Positions 36,590-49,078 of a stretch of DNA of 64,000 bases are shown here, piece by piece. Below the pieces are notes generated by a model. That model saw only the letters and a list, made by a program, of their open reading frames with translations, was not told where the DNA came from and ran no database searches. This stretch comes from Tillus elongatus (lineage: Eukaryota > Arthropoda > Insecta > Coleoptera > Cleridae): NCBI GenBank assembly GCA_964006375.1, contig OZ023262.1, positions 96,699,476-96,763,475 on the forward strand, in the 5' to 3' direction. How positions within the stretch are numbered: the stretch's first letter is position 1; each line of letters begins with the position of its first letter. Made by a program: the position numbers and the translations under genes.

Positions 36590-37905
36590 TTCATTTTTAC
36601 ATATTTTGTTATCCATATGAATTACAACAGCAGCGTAAGTACTGCCTTGACTCGTCATCACTTCTGCAAGAACCAGGGGAAACTGTTAACGCATGACCAG
36701 TAATGGAGAATTTTTTCTTGGTTTTAGGTTTTTGCAAATTCTTTCCACTGGGGTGAACTTTTTATTAATATTTTTAATGTGGGCAATCTTGAAAAAACTT
36801 TTTCAAGTTTCTTTACCAACATTAATGTTTTCGAATAAAAGCCATAATCTGATTATTTCATTACGTTCATTTGATTCAATAAATTAACGAATACCAAGAT
36901 CACGATTAATACATCCATCAGTCACTTTTATATTATTTGTTACCATGTAATGAACCTTGATGCTTACCTTTATTTGAGATGATAAACCATACGTCAGAAA
37001 TTTTCACAGCTTGAATCTGATTTTAAATATTTTGCTTAACTGATTTTAAAGCTTTTCCAACAGCAGCTTCATGAAATATATCACTTCTCAAGTTAAACAC
37101 TGCATCATTATATGTATTTACTTCAATATTTGTCCTGAATAATCTTAAAGCTCCAGTTGGTGTGACAGTTGTTCGTGGTTTGCCTGCTTCTGAACGAATC
37201 AATCTCATTCTCACTTAGAATTATTAATAATGTTGTTCAGCGCATTTGCAAATACTGCATCATGTATTTCCTATCAGTTTTCCATATGGATTAGAGGGAT
37301 CTGAGAGAAACATATAGCGATCTCCAAGAGGGGCCAACTGATTAAAATTCCCAAACATGACTATAGATATTCCTCCAAATGGTTTGTCTTATTTGAATGT
37401 TTCCTTAAGCCTTATATCGATTTTTGCTAAGGTTTTGCTGCCAACCATACTAACTTCAATAATTATCATTTTTTGCTAATGAAGTTTAGAATATATCTTG
37501 TTAAAGACATTGCTACAAAGTGCTGGCATCTCATCTTCGAACTGATTATGGGGTAAAATAAATGCTGCATGCAATGTGATACCCCCAATTCCAAAACTTG
37601 CTTTGCCAGTTGGAGTAATTAAAAGCACCTTCAATTCTTCAAACGAAGATCCCTCTTGGCTATTATAAAATCTTACAAACGATTGCTCAACAGCCTTTAT
37701 TAATCGAGACTTCCTACACCTGCAGATCCTAACACACAAGCACATAAAGGATGATTGTGTTTTCAAGTGATGTAAAACATTCATGAAAATTCTTCGTTGC
37801 GTTTCGTTCAATGAACTGATGACTTCATTGTAATCATCACTGGGAATCAAATGTGGAACGGGATATAACAAATTTGTATTCTTTGAAATTTCAAGTCCCA
37901 CTCTT
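36590..37905 (-). pseudogene. Helentron copy 2: Pif1-like helicase
   Basis: NTNLLYPVPHLIPSDDYNEV and SSLNETQRRIFMNVLHHLKT are followed by a frameshifted Walker A segment (CRCRKSRLIKAVEQSFVRFY), LLITPTGKASFGIGGITLHA, and FNQLAPL-like and RQ-containing pieces at 37250-37350. TSQGSTYAAVVIHMDNKICK and NELYV form motif V/VI near 36640. The order of motifs matches copy 1. Multiple frameshifts and stops. Confidence 0.82.
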
Positions 37906-38232
37906 TCAAAATGCCACCTTCATCATCTCTGTTACGAAACACATTGTATTCACTAATCGACTCATCTGAATTTGTAATAGGTTCACTAACATCTTCCTCT
38001 TGATTAATTTCTTCAATGATATTATTTACATTTAGATCATCTAAATCTTTATACCTTTTACCTTTCTATTATGTGATTCCACATCAGCATTGTCATTAAA
38101 TATTTTTTTACAGTCCCTTTTAATTAAATCTTCTTCTTCGCTCCGTCAAGGAAAGAAGAGCATTATCTGTTCTTATAATAGTTTGGCTCATCTCTCTGTA
38201 TAGTATATTTTACATAACTTTTGTTCTGGGTC

Positions 38233-38760
38233 TTATATAACCAGATTCATTCTTGAGTACAAAGACTTGGCATTGTTCTTTGTTTTCCTTGCTAGAATCA
38301 TTGTCTTCGTTTTCTTTAGGAAATGAACGCTTACGTTGTTTGGTGGAATACTCATATCAAACAACAAACTCTGCTGAACAAATATTTGCCAAAATATTAG
38401 AGCGACTAGAATAATAATAACTGTTCTAAAATATTTATTTGGCTTCAAAATCAACACCTTTTCTTCTGGCGGACCAGTGTTTATAAATATACAGTGCCTA
38501 CTACAAACTGATAAAGGTAGTCCTAGAATATAGTATACTGCTTCCTTGTGCAAAAAAATTCCTTAGCATTTAAAAATTTGTTAGCCAGATGTCTGAATTT
38601 TTCCTTAATTGAAAGATTTCCTCGTTTGGTTTGGTCAATGTAAGAATTTCGATAACACCTTTTAGGATTTGTTTATGTAAGATAAAACATAGCAGACACA
38701 GCTGAATGTGTATGTGATGAATTTTAAATCGATATTTGATCTTGGCAGATTTATTATATC
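38233..38760 (-). pseudogene. Helentron copy 2: Rep C-terminus with both tyrosines
   Basis: At about 38695-38750 the minus strand reads SNIDLKFITYTFSCVCYVLS followed by YINKS. The Y-V-L-S-Y spacing is the two-tyrosine motif of Helitron Rep proteins, which forms the covalent protein-DNA link. A TAA follows directly after YINKS. EAVYYILGLPLSVCSRHCIF and NTGPPEEKVLILKPNKYF continue at 38440-38550 after frameshifts. Confidence 0.78.
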
Positions 38761-39019
38761 TTCATTATATGAATTTATTTTAATTTCACTTGGTTTTCTT
38801 TCTCGATAAAATCGACGGCCTTCTTAGGGCACATCTTATTACAATTTTAGAGTTCTCAAAAATTCCTCACAAGTTAATTGTGATTTAGGCTCTTTGTAAA
38901 GTTGATGCAGGAAATGTCGGATTTCAATCTATTTTTCCTTGGCATTAGAAGCAATCTTTTCTAAAGGTTCCAATATTTCCGTTTTGTAAATTGGGAAAAG
39001 AGGTATTCCAAATCTACGC

Positions 39020-39700
39020 TTAATTTCTTTTTAGAAATTTTGGTGCATTCTCTAACCAAAGTAAACAATGTGCATGTGGAGATCCTCCCTGTTTAAATCC
39101 TATTCTATAAGAATAATCCAATAATGGAAAATCTCTGAAAATGGCATTCTTATTCTTTAAAACCATAAACTGTTTTGTAATTCTGTAATTAAAATAGCAA
39201 GCGCAGGTCACCGGATCTGATTCAATTAATCTTGCCTTTTCCTCATAAGTCATATTACGAACAAATTCTACGATTACAGTCTCTCCGTCCAATACTTTTT
39301 TAATATAATAATTAATTGAGGCCATCTTGCCTGATCATAGCAAACACCTCTTTTTGCTTTTCTTTCAAAAAAGCAGGTCAACCTCTGTGTGTTGCAAACA
39401 GCTTGTATCCACTGTCGTGAAGTGTCAGAGAATTTATAAGTCAGTACATAGCATTTGATTAACAGTAACATTAGAGCGCCCTCTACTTTTTGTGATATAG
39501 AAACCAATGTGATCAGACATTTTCAAAGCTTTTAGTTTAAGAACAGAAGAAAATAATCTCGACATATTGTTAGAGCAACGTCTATCTGCACTTGTTATTT
39601 TACTCTTAATCCAATTTTTATATGTAAGTGCCTTGTTTCTCCACCATAAATTTTTGCAAAACTTAAATATTCCACAAAATTATTAAGGAATAGTGTAATG
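39020..39700 (-). pseudogene. Helentron copy 2: Helitron-like N domain and HUH Rep
   Basis: KFSDTSRQWIQAVCNTQRLT and CYDQARWPQLIIILKKYWTE (Helitron-like N region) are followed by VRNMTYEEKARLIESDPVTC and the HUH motif in KQGGSPHAHCLLWLENAPKF near 39070. Both His residues are intact. A small deletion in the IRQLGPP region and frameshifts separate the pieces. Confidence 0.82.
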
Positions 39701-39849
39701 GTTGAAGATCTTCTAGTGCAAAGATCAGTACTTCATTTGAAAGCAGAGTTTCCTCAACTGAAACGGTCTATGGATTTTCCTCAATCTTCAGAATCAGAAT
39801 GTGAAGTAACTTTGTCATTAGCTTCTGGTGGAGAGTTAACAAAATCTGC

Positions 39850-40300
39850 CATATCAACATGACGCTGGAAATCAAGAGTTACACCAGCTTCTTTAAATGG
39901 CAATCTTTTGATACTCTCAAAGCATCAAATATTCTGTGCAGTCGAATGTTTTTCAGTATGTAGTTACTTTTGTACTGTTTTTCTCTTTGAGGGCAATTGG
40001 TATAATATCCATTTCATGGGGAAGTCTTGGTATTATTTGAATGTTGCTTTGCATATCTGTGGGCGCATTAACAATTCTTCCTTGTACCATGAATTGTTGA
40101 TTGTATGTTGTAGCCCATATCTGCATAAATGGTATTCTCGGACAAAGAAACCGTTCTTCTAATGTACTCAGACACTGCAATTCTTGGGGTACATTGGGAA
40201 ATTTGAGCTCTTTATAAACCAAAGATAACTTTGGAATTTTATTAGCCATTATATCTTTTAGGTTGAACACAAATATCCAATATTGTTGTCATTCAAAGCT
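39850..40300 (-). pseudogene. Helentron copy 2: DUF6570 region
   Basis: IPKLSLVYKELKFPNVPQEL, LEERFLCPRIPFMQIWATTY, VQGRIVNAPTDMQSNIQIIP and RLPHEMDIIPIALKEK parallel copy 1 almost residue for residue. The expected CS-x-C segment upstream is degraded. The same DUF6570-then-Rep order is kept. Confidence 0.82.
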
Positions 40301-40559
40301 TCTGGACATACACTTGCTGAGAACTCCTTAATTTTTTGTTTATTCATAAGGTCTTCAAATGTGCAGAACTATTACATTAAGCACATCTTCATAGCTGACC
40401 ATCTTTTGTTACTTTCTAAAATTTCTGTAAATTTTATTTCTCTGCAATTACTGTTTCTTCTTTCCTTCTATAATAAGGGTTTAACACAGAGTTGGTGTGA
40501 GCAGCATGTTGAGATTCATCACTTAATCGGCTTTTTGCGATACTCTCATCTGTGCATAT

Positions 40560-41345
40560 AATTTTTTACTCACATTCAAATATTTAAGACACTTTTCTTT
40601 ACTAGGTTGACTTCTGCGAATATGCACCTCTCTCTTTTTAGAATTAGAAAGACGATTCTGTTGAGATACTATCAATCATTTTTTATGAATTAGCCGATTC
40701 AGTGAGACTGATAAATGGTTTATCTGTGATTTTTTAAGCAACTTTTTATGGATGTCTAGCCTGTGAATCAGCCAGTCGTACTTCTTGAGATTTTATTAGT
40801 TGTCTTTTATGAATATCTCCAGCTTTAGAGTTAGCTAGGCGTATTTCTTGCAATTTTGCTGACAGTTTTGTGTGGATTTTTTAAAAGACAGGGTCAGTTA
40901 AATGCTTATCTTGTGATTCTATTAAGTGTTTCTAATGAATTTCCCGGTCGTGTGGGTTAGTTAAACGTATTTTCTGTACGTTTATCAATCGTATTTTGTG
41001 AACTTCATTTATCTTTCTCTGTAAACTTTTTGAGCTTCAGCATCAGCAAAATGGTTTTTTTTGTGTTTGCTGATCGTTTTACATGTAAACTTTACGGGAT
41101 TGAAGGTCACTTAAACGTATCTGTTGTGAGTTTACAAACCGTTTTCTATGAATTTCTCTAGTTTTAGCATTAGCTAAGCACATTTCTTGTGATTTAATTT
41201 GTCCTTTATTATGCATATCTCTTATTAGCTGGATTTTTTAAACGTTCGTGTTGTGATAGTCTCTGGCGTTTACTATGATTTTCCTTTTCGTCGGTTTTTT
41301 CAAGTCTCCGCTTTTGGGAAACCTTGTTTCCTTCATTATGAATAT
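40560..41345 (-). pseudogene. Helentron copy 2: basic repeat N-terminal region
   Basis: The minus strand carries repeated R-L-x-N/D-x units interleaved with basic residues, as in copy 1, broken by many stops. The distal start (NEGNKVSQKRRLEKTDEKEN near 41320) matches copy 1 NKVSQKRRLDGSTERE. Exact unit count is hard to fix because of frameshifts. Confidence 0.65.
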
Positions 41346-41353
41346 TTCTAAAG

Positions 41354-41404
41354 TGAACAAATTAACGAAGACATAGTAAAGACTATGTATTCGTTAATTT
41401 GTTC
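41354..41404. repeat. Strong hairpin at the 5' edge of Helentron copy 2
   Basis: GAACAAATTAACGAA pairs with TTCGTTAATTTGTTC, then one mismatch, then ACATAGT pairs with ACTATGT around an AAAG loop, a 22 of 23 bp stem. It starts about 10 bp beyond the last recognisable coding sequence of copy 2. Copy 1 has no counterpart. Confidence 0.88.
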
Positions 41405-42070
41405 TCGTTTAAACTCCATGTTAATTTTAGTTTTCTGTTCTACACTTCTCTTCTTCAACTTAAGCATACTAATGAAATGTATATAGCTCCTCCAAATTGA
41501 AATACAAAAAATAAGAAAAATATCAAAGAAATAGATAATAAACAGTCTTAACTTATTTTACAACTAGATTCTTAGAAAATAAAGTTGAGTAAATAATGAA
41601 AAAATTAATTAAGATACAAAATACCACAACTTCAAACTTGATATTCAATTAGTTTCCAACAATCTGCTTCAAGTTCACCAATAAGGGATGAAGGTGTATG
41701 TGGAAAATCTTTAAAGAAAACTCCAAGTAAGATAACATGGTGGAGTAGTTTATCTTGACGCATATGCCTTTACAAATTGGGCGATGAGAAAAAAATTAAA
41801 CGATATTTGTCAAAATGTTTATCAAAATAAATTTGTTTTAGTAAATTCTGAAAAAAATCGGGTTTCATTAATTAGTACAAAAACCTTGGGGCGAAAATTT
41901 CACATTTAATTATCTTTCTTGAAAAAATAATTTGGTAATTTTTTACCCCACTTTAAGGAGCTACAATTTTCAGGGAGAACTTAACCCAAAATGTGTTATA
42001 TGAAAGTTCGCCCCACAACTTATTATGGAATTTTTTTTTACCCTAGTTTTCTGTACCGACTAATGAAACG
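41405..42070. other. Unassigned AT-rich DNA
   Basis: No supported coding region or repeat recognised upstream of Helentron copy 2. Confidence 0.45.

Positions 42071-43002
<932 letters not shown>

Positions 43003-43064
<62 letters not shown>
43003..43064. repeat. (TA)n microsatellite
   Basis: About 30 TA units. Confidence 0.95.
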
Positions 43065-43067
<3 letters not shown>

Positions 43068-43924
43068 TTGAGAAATGTTAAGGAAATTTAATTCAAGTTG
43101 GCATATTAGGGTTTTCAAGGTAAAACCAAAATGGACAAAAATTGGTTTTAATTTTTATAGGTATCATTGGTTTAACTCAGTGTTTTCTCTTAAAGTTCTA
43201 CTCTGATTGTGCAGCCCGCCTTTGCAGCTTCTTTATCTATTTGTTTAGAGACCTTAGATTGTGGTGTGTCAGTGCACTTTTAAATCTTAATTTACACGGG
43301 TTTCTACCTGTTTTACTGCTTTTGCATTGTTGTTTTTGCTACTTGGAGGTACCTCGACTGAGCTTTGGACATTTTGATGTTTTTAATTCCTCAACTTTTA
43401 GCTTTGATTTTGTTAGTGTAACTGTTGTAGAGCATGTTAGCTTTGGCTTTAGTTTATGTTTAGACTTTGCTTAGAATTTTGTAACTGCTTGTGTCATGTG
43501 ATACTTGCCGACCTACCAGGAACTTTGTTTCTGACACAACCATATTTTGTAATGTTTCAGGAAGCTCCTGAAGATGGCCAGATATATGGGCCGAAACGCA
43601 TAGGGCTTTTACTAAATAAATTCAGTCTGGAGTATAGCCTTGTTCTGTTCTTTTTTACCTTGGAAATATGTCTAACCCAGACGTTGTGACGTCCAGAAAT
43701 TATACCACAACACATTTTTATAGGCCTGACGCTTGTTTCACAAACAATGTTAGCGTCATATAAGAGGATGAAACATTATCATTATCATCTCTTCTCTATG
43801 TTATTTGCAGTCTAACATTGTCCAAGATTAGACTGAAATGCGGTCGACCGCATGCAAGCATATTGCTAATTCCGAACGTTGGTGTGTCGGTTTTTTGGTG
43901 CGAGACTGTGCCAGTTTAAAATAT
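43065..43924. other. Unassigned DNA
   Basis: Open frames of about 110 and 77 codons here show no domain or homology I recognise and are T-rich. CCTGAAGATGGCC..GGGCCGAAACGC at 43567-43600 is a hairpin-like segment of the kind seen in many insect repeats. Confidence 0.4.
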
Positions 43925-44288
43925 TGTTACGCTCTTCGTGGTGCTGGATTTGTTGACTAACAAAACGAAGCTTTTCAAACTACTAATTTATTGTAACCAA
44001 CTATTTTCCGCCAATTAAAACACCAACTAAACTATTTCTCTATTAACAATTATCCATAGGACTATATTTCACTAACGCCTTCTATGATCGCCTATTCTGC
44101 GGCTCGTTGATTTATACCGTCTATAGTAATTCTAGATGTTTCTATATTCTTCCATATCTGTCACTTCTACTCGCCTCTCGAATATAATTTCAGAGTGTTC
44201 GCTGCTACCAACCCACTCTACAAGCTGCCTGTGGCCATAGAAATAATAATGGTATATGGGCTAGACTTTCATAGCGAAGAACGTAACA
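43925..44288 (-). mobile_element. 3' LTR of a Ty3/gypsy element
   Basis: On the minus strand the 364 bp begin TGTTACG and end CGTAACA, the TG...CA LTR signature with a 7-bp terminal inverted repeat. A purine-rich tract (AAGAAGGGAGCAG) lies immediately upstream, where the polypurine tract should be. The preceding frame encodes a gypsy integrase C-terminus. No second LTR was found, so the element is truncated at its 5' side. Confidence 0.85.
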
Positions 44289-44640
44289 CTGCTCCCTTCT
44301 TACACTCGATCGCCCTGGTCGAATTCTGACATTTCTTGATAAGGCGTAAGTCGCTGTGCATATGGACCACCTTCACCTGGCTTCTCCGAATGCAATACAC
44401 ACCGTAACTGATCCGCTTGATAACCCTGTTGGGACCTTCCCATGATTTCTGTAGCTTCGGTGACCGTCCCTTGCGTCGTAATGGATTGTAAAACCACACC
44501 AAACCTCCTTTAAAACCAGCCGAATCCACTAACACGTCGTAACGGGTCTTCATGCGGTCGCTTTCTACTCGGATATGTATTCTAACAGCAGAATGGATGG
44601 CTTCCATTCTTCTTTCCAAATCATTGATGCCTTCATGAGT
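44289..44640 (-). pseudogene. Ty3/gypsy integrase C-terminal fragment
   Basis: The minus strand encodes SDRMKTRYDVLVDSAGFKGG, LVWFYNPLRRKGRSPKLQ, SWEGPNRVIKRISYGVYCIR and KVVHMHSDLRLI. This is the typical integrase C-terminus of insect gypsy elements (D-x-K-x-x-YD ... GDxVWLYNPxRxKGxSPKLQxxWEGP ... VHxDRLxPY). The frame is open to the polypurine tract. Upstream the element stops around 44650, with no catalytic core. Confidence 0.88.
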
Positions 44641-44971
44641 TAAACGTGGAGCATCTGTGGGTTTTCCTAATAATCAGGAGGAAGTCTTAGCTCTCGCACA
44701 TAGACAACGCTGGCTATGGTATATCCGGTTGTTCCATGTATGGCCGAGCAATATGCCAGGAGAAATAGTGTTGGTGTTTACTGACAAATATTCTAAAATA
44801 AGACTTCAATGTAGCATTGGAACTTGAATCTTTTGCAACACAGCCTAGTTGTTATTAACTTCATAAAATCGTATATTTGTTCCCATTTACTTTAAAAAAA
44901 TTGGGACGCAGCAAATGCGTTATAGTTGCAAATTTTCATAGAAATTGTACAGTCTTATTATACGGCATATT

Positions 44972-46384
44972 TTTCCCCCTCAGGGCTCATCGGCGGCTTT
45001 GCCGCCCCGATAGCACTGCAACATTTGGTTGATTGTGCATACCCTTAGTCTTACTCCACCCATTCCAAAATCGCTGTGCCTTGAACTAGACTGCACAGCG
45101 ATTGGTAGGGTGAAGTTTTATATTGCTCTGTCTCCGGTCTAGACTGACCGTAGATCAGTTGTCTTTTGCGGTCCAAAGCTTTACACTCGTACAAGATGTG
45201 CTGGGCTGATTCCTCCCCCTTGCCGCAGAGCCTGCATGCGAGGTCACCTTCGAACCGCCCCATTTTATGCAGGTGTTTCTTGACGGCCATGTGTCCCGTC
45301 AAGAGACCTGTTGTGTTTCTGAGCTGTCCTCTGCTAAGATTTAGCAGCTCCACAGCTCTCCTTGAACTGGTTCCGTCAATTATGGACTTCCCATGTCTGA
45401 ACCTTGGACAGTCCGCCCAGTACACCTTGTGTTGGTTTCTGACCCAGGACTTAATGGCTCCCCTGGCAGTGCTCTTTGACACGCCCAGAGCACATCTGGT
45501 CCCATAAATGGTACTGCTGACCCTCTTTTCGCGAGACTGTCAGCTTCTTCATTGCCTTTGACCCCGAGTGACCCGGCACCCAGGTGAGGGTCACCTCATT
45601 CTGCCCAGCCAGGTCGCTCGTCTCGTCTCGGCACTCACTCACCAGCCAGGAATTTACCCGTGGGCTACTTAGTGCCTTAAGGGCTGCCTGGCTGTCTGTG
45701 GCTATGAGGATCCGCTTGTTGGTGTAGCCCCTTCTCTTGTTCTCCCGCACACAGTGCAGGATGGTGTACATCTCGGCCTGAAACACCGTTGCATGGGCTC
45801 CGAGGGAAATACTATGACTTACCCTCGGTCCTTCCGAGTAAACAGCTGCCCCCGTCCCACGCTCCCCGTCCGTGAACCAGACGAGCGCGTCCCGTGGTAT
45901 GCTCGGCGTCTCCTCCCGTCATGCCTCGCGGTCGGGGATTTCCACTGTAAAGTTGTTTTCCCTGCACATTCGCGGGCTCGCGAAGTCTGACCTCATTTCA
46001 AGCATGGGCTCGTTTACGATCTCCTGAATTTTGCAGTGGCCCCTGAGGCCTGGGTTGATCTTCAGTCTACCATTGCAGGCTAGTGTGTATAATCCTAGCT
46101 TGGCCTCCCCCATAATAACTAAGTGTAGGGGGGGGGGGGGCAGATTAGCAACACCTCCATGGCAGCTGTTGAGGTTGAATATATGGCCCCTGTGATGCCT
46201 AGGCAAGCCATCCTTTGGATCTTGCCTAGTTTTTGTTTGGCACTGGATTGTGTCACCTTAGGCCACCAGACCAGTGCCGCATATGTTAACGATGGTCTGA
46301 CCACCCTTGTGTACAGCCAGTGGGCCATACTAGGTCTTAGTCCCCACGTTTTTCCATATAGCCGCCTAGTGACGGCTAAGGTAA
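44972..46384 (-). mobile_element. LOA-like non-LTR retrotransposon, second family, 5'-truncated
   Basis: A perfect 12-bp repeat, ATACGGCATATT, flanks the element (44960-44971 and 46385-46396). Its 3' end (GGGGGAAAA on the minus strand) is the same as that of the short copies at 9637-9847 and 10621-10662. It is more GC-rich than the flanks. It retains the end of RT, RNase H and the C-terminal Cys/His cluster. Confidence 0.88.
45051..46383 (-). pseudogene. LOA-like ORF2 remnant (RT thumb, RNase H, zinc cluster)
   Basis: From the 5'-truncated end: RRLYGKTWGLRPSMAHWLYT, RVVRPSLTYAALVWWPK and ACLGITGAIYSTSTAAMEVL correspond to the region after the YADD box. FQAEMYTILHCVRE, RILIATDSQAALKAL and VTLTWVPGHSG are RNase H motifs with catalytic Glu and Asp retained. 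A frameshift follows at WVPGHSG near 45560. The C-terminal frame reads RNTTGLLTGHMAVKKHL and CRLCGKGEESAQHILYEC (C-x2-C...H-x4-C). A run of G at about 46130 marks another frame break. Related to but distinct from the LOA element at 13983. Confidence 0.87.
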
Positions 46385-46515
46385 ATACGGCATATTAGTA
46401 AAGTTAATATTTTAAACCGACACAGCTCTTGAAGATCGATTTCAGAGGTCCTAGTACGCGCACATTTGAAAAATTCTTTCAAAAGTGTTACCATCAATAT
46501 CTCTATTATTAAAAA

Positions 46516-47825
46516 AATGTGTTCTAACTCCTTTTGAGAAATATGCTCAAAACTCAATTTTCTATGAAGCTAAAGAATTAAATTTTGCTATATCTGTAGA
46601 TAGTGTAAGTCTCTTTAAAAGAAACTTGTATTACAAATTTCACTAAAGTTATACAAAAGATTTCGAGAAGGACACTTAATTCATATTTAGAAAAGTAAAA
46701 TATCTGCCAAATTATAAACGTAGCAATTATTTTTCCTTATTAATCGCCTGAATGATTTCGTTTTAGTCAACCTAAGCAAACCTGTTTTTTTCAATATCAA
46801 TAATAACTAAATGTCTGCTGAAAATTATAATTTCAGAGTCAAATGTGACAAAGCTATTCAGGCGTTTTAAACAAAAATGAAATCTTGTTCAAAACGTATG
46901 AAATCTGTGCACTATTGTTTCTTCAAAATAAAACAAAAATAAGGAATCTGAAGAATGAAGAGCAAATCCTTGACGGCTTGTAACAAGATGAAATTTCGGG
47001 ACGCAGCAATTGCGTTATGGTAGCGAATTTTCATTAAATATTTCAAATTTGTATAACTCAATTTTCTATAAACCTAGAAAGTTGAGTTTTCGTGGAATAA
47101 GATATTTACGAGGGCAACATACCAACCAAATTTGATCAAAATAACTTGGTTATTTTTTTGATATACAATTTTTTTTCGGAAAAATTACTAATTTTTTTTA
47201 AAGAAAAACTGGTCCCATATGGCTGGAGTACCCTGCATCCTTCTATGGTGATGAAATATAACAATCAGGCCAAAGTATCCATGTAAACAAGAAAGGGCCG
47301 TGTTACACGTTATTGTTTAAAAAATATAAACTTCTTCCGAAAATAAATATAATTGTCCAGAAACAACTGATCCGATTTTCTAGGCAACGAGCCAATTCCA
47401 GCGATTTACACAAAAACTACACTAGCCAAGATATAATTATTCAGAAAAAAGCTTTTTAAAAAAATTTACACAAAAATTTTCAAAGAACCCCTTTCACGAA
47501 AACTAACCATTTTCTTACGAAAATTGGCTTAAATGTTCACAAAATTATATAAAATTCTTTTTACGAAAATTAGCTGGGTAAAAATATTTTACACAATTTG
47601 CTAAACATATTACTTTTCAAGAAAATTCGAAAACAGATTTTCCATGTGAATTTGCAAACACCTTTTTTACAATAATCTATTATATATTATATATAATACA
47701 GTACTTGATAATCACTAAAATTTCACAATAATTCGACAAAAAACTGACATATATTTTACACGGAAATTTGCTGATAAAATGAATAAAACTTAAATTACAT
47801 AATGTGTAATTAAATTTGAAATAAC
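46516..47825. other. Repeat-derived and unassigned DNA
   Basis: GGGACGCAGCAATTGCGTTA at 46998 is followed by GGTAGCGAATTTTCATTAAA and AACTCAATTTTCTATAAACC, an inverted 3' portion of the (TA)n family. Nothing else recognised. Confidence 0.5.
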
Positions 47826-48000
47826 ATACGGGTTGCCCAATTTGAAAAACGAACTTATCCAAGCTATTAATGCAATAAAGAATCTTGTCGAGTTTTATCA
47901 AAATCAGTTAATAACTTTTGTGAATTTTCTTTAAAAAAAATTCACTAATGAGGAGATCCCGACTTTTAAATTTTAAAAAATATATTCAAATGAGAAATAA
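47826..48000. mobile_element. (TA)n family fragments lacking the TA core
   Basis: An inverted 3' block (AACTTATCCAAGCTATTAAT, GTTTTATCAAAATCAGTTAA) is joined directly to a forward 5' hairpin (GTGAATTTTCTTTAAAAAAA, then ATTCACTAATGAGGAGATCC). Two oppositely oriented pieces meet with no TA array. Confidence 0.65.
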
Positions 48001-48589
48001 TTTATTTTCAAATTTTGCAATATTTACACAATTTTTAACAGTCCTGAGTGCATACGTACTCTTCCTGTGTGAAAGAATTAATTTAATAACATAGCTTATT
48101 TTATCGGTTAGAGTCTTGGACAACTAATATGATCAAACAACTTTGATGTTTTCGGCAATTATTTAGTCCACAAGCTTTTCGTATAAACTAAAACTATTAA
48201 TCGAAAAACAACCTATTCTCTTATTAACCTAAAATAAAAACAATCACTGGGCAAATTTTTAATTTCATGTCGTCTGTCATTTTACATAATTGCGGCCGAG
48301 ATATCAGGATTGTTGGTTCCGGTAGTATGTTTATGCCTGGTATGTATTTAGTTTGGTTACCGTTGATGTATGGTGTATACCTGTTGTATGAATCAATCTA
48401 CGCGTGGCAACTAACTACTCTGTCTGTCAGACATTGGACTTTGACCATTAAGTCGTCGCAACGCATGTCTTTTGGATTTTATTTTTAATTTGGAAAGAAT
48501 ATTGTGTACCAAATTACTTAAAATTCACAATATAGGTTTATTTGCATTATTTCTAGCCACATGTAAAGTCTCATTCCAGTTACTCTGAT

Positions 48590-49078
<489 letters not shown>

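Larger units (their letters stand above)
34803..41350 (-). mobile_element. Helentron-type Helitron, decayed copy 2 (opposite strand)
   Basis: The same domain series as copy 1 reads on the minus strand from about 41.35 to 34.8 kb. The two copies face each other, 3' ends inward, about 2.7 kb apart. Protein pieces of the two are clearly homologous but diverged and carry different lesions, so they are separate insertions of one family rather than a recent inverted duplication. Confidence 0.85.
44904..46515 (-). mobile_element. (TA)n repeat family copy split by a LOA-like insertion
   Basis: The inverted 3' terminus GGGACGCAGCAAATGCG lies at 44904 and the inverted 5' block (GAGGTCCTAGTACGCGCACA, TCTTTCAAAAGTG, ACCATCAATATCTCTATTAT) at 46449-46515, the expected order for one minus-strand copy. 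The LOA-like element with its target duplication lies between. No TA core remains visible. Confidence 0.65.

Noticed and set aside
34803..41350. The facing Helentrons as a single large palindrome or recent inverted duplication
   Set aside because: The copies have diverged in most codons and carry different indels, so they are independent old insertions.
43142..43474. 110-codon frame rich in Cys, Phe and Leu that looks like a membrane protein
   Set aside because: T-rich composition explains the hydrophobicity; no start context, homology or neighbouring exon.
43567..43600. Hammerhead-ribozyme-like core: CTGAAGA, a GGCC/GGCC stem, then GAAAC
   Set aside because: An extra base separates the core from the stem and no convincing helix III or cleavage triplet was found, so the fold is not supported.
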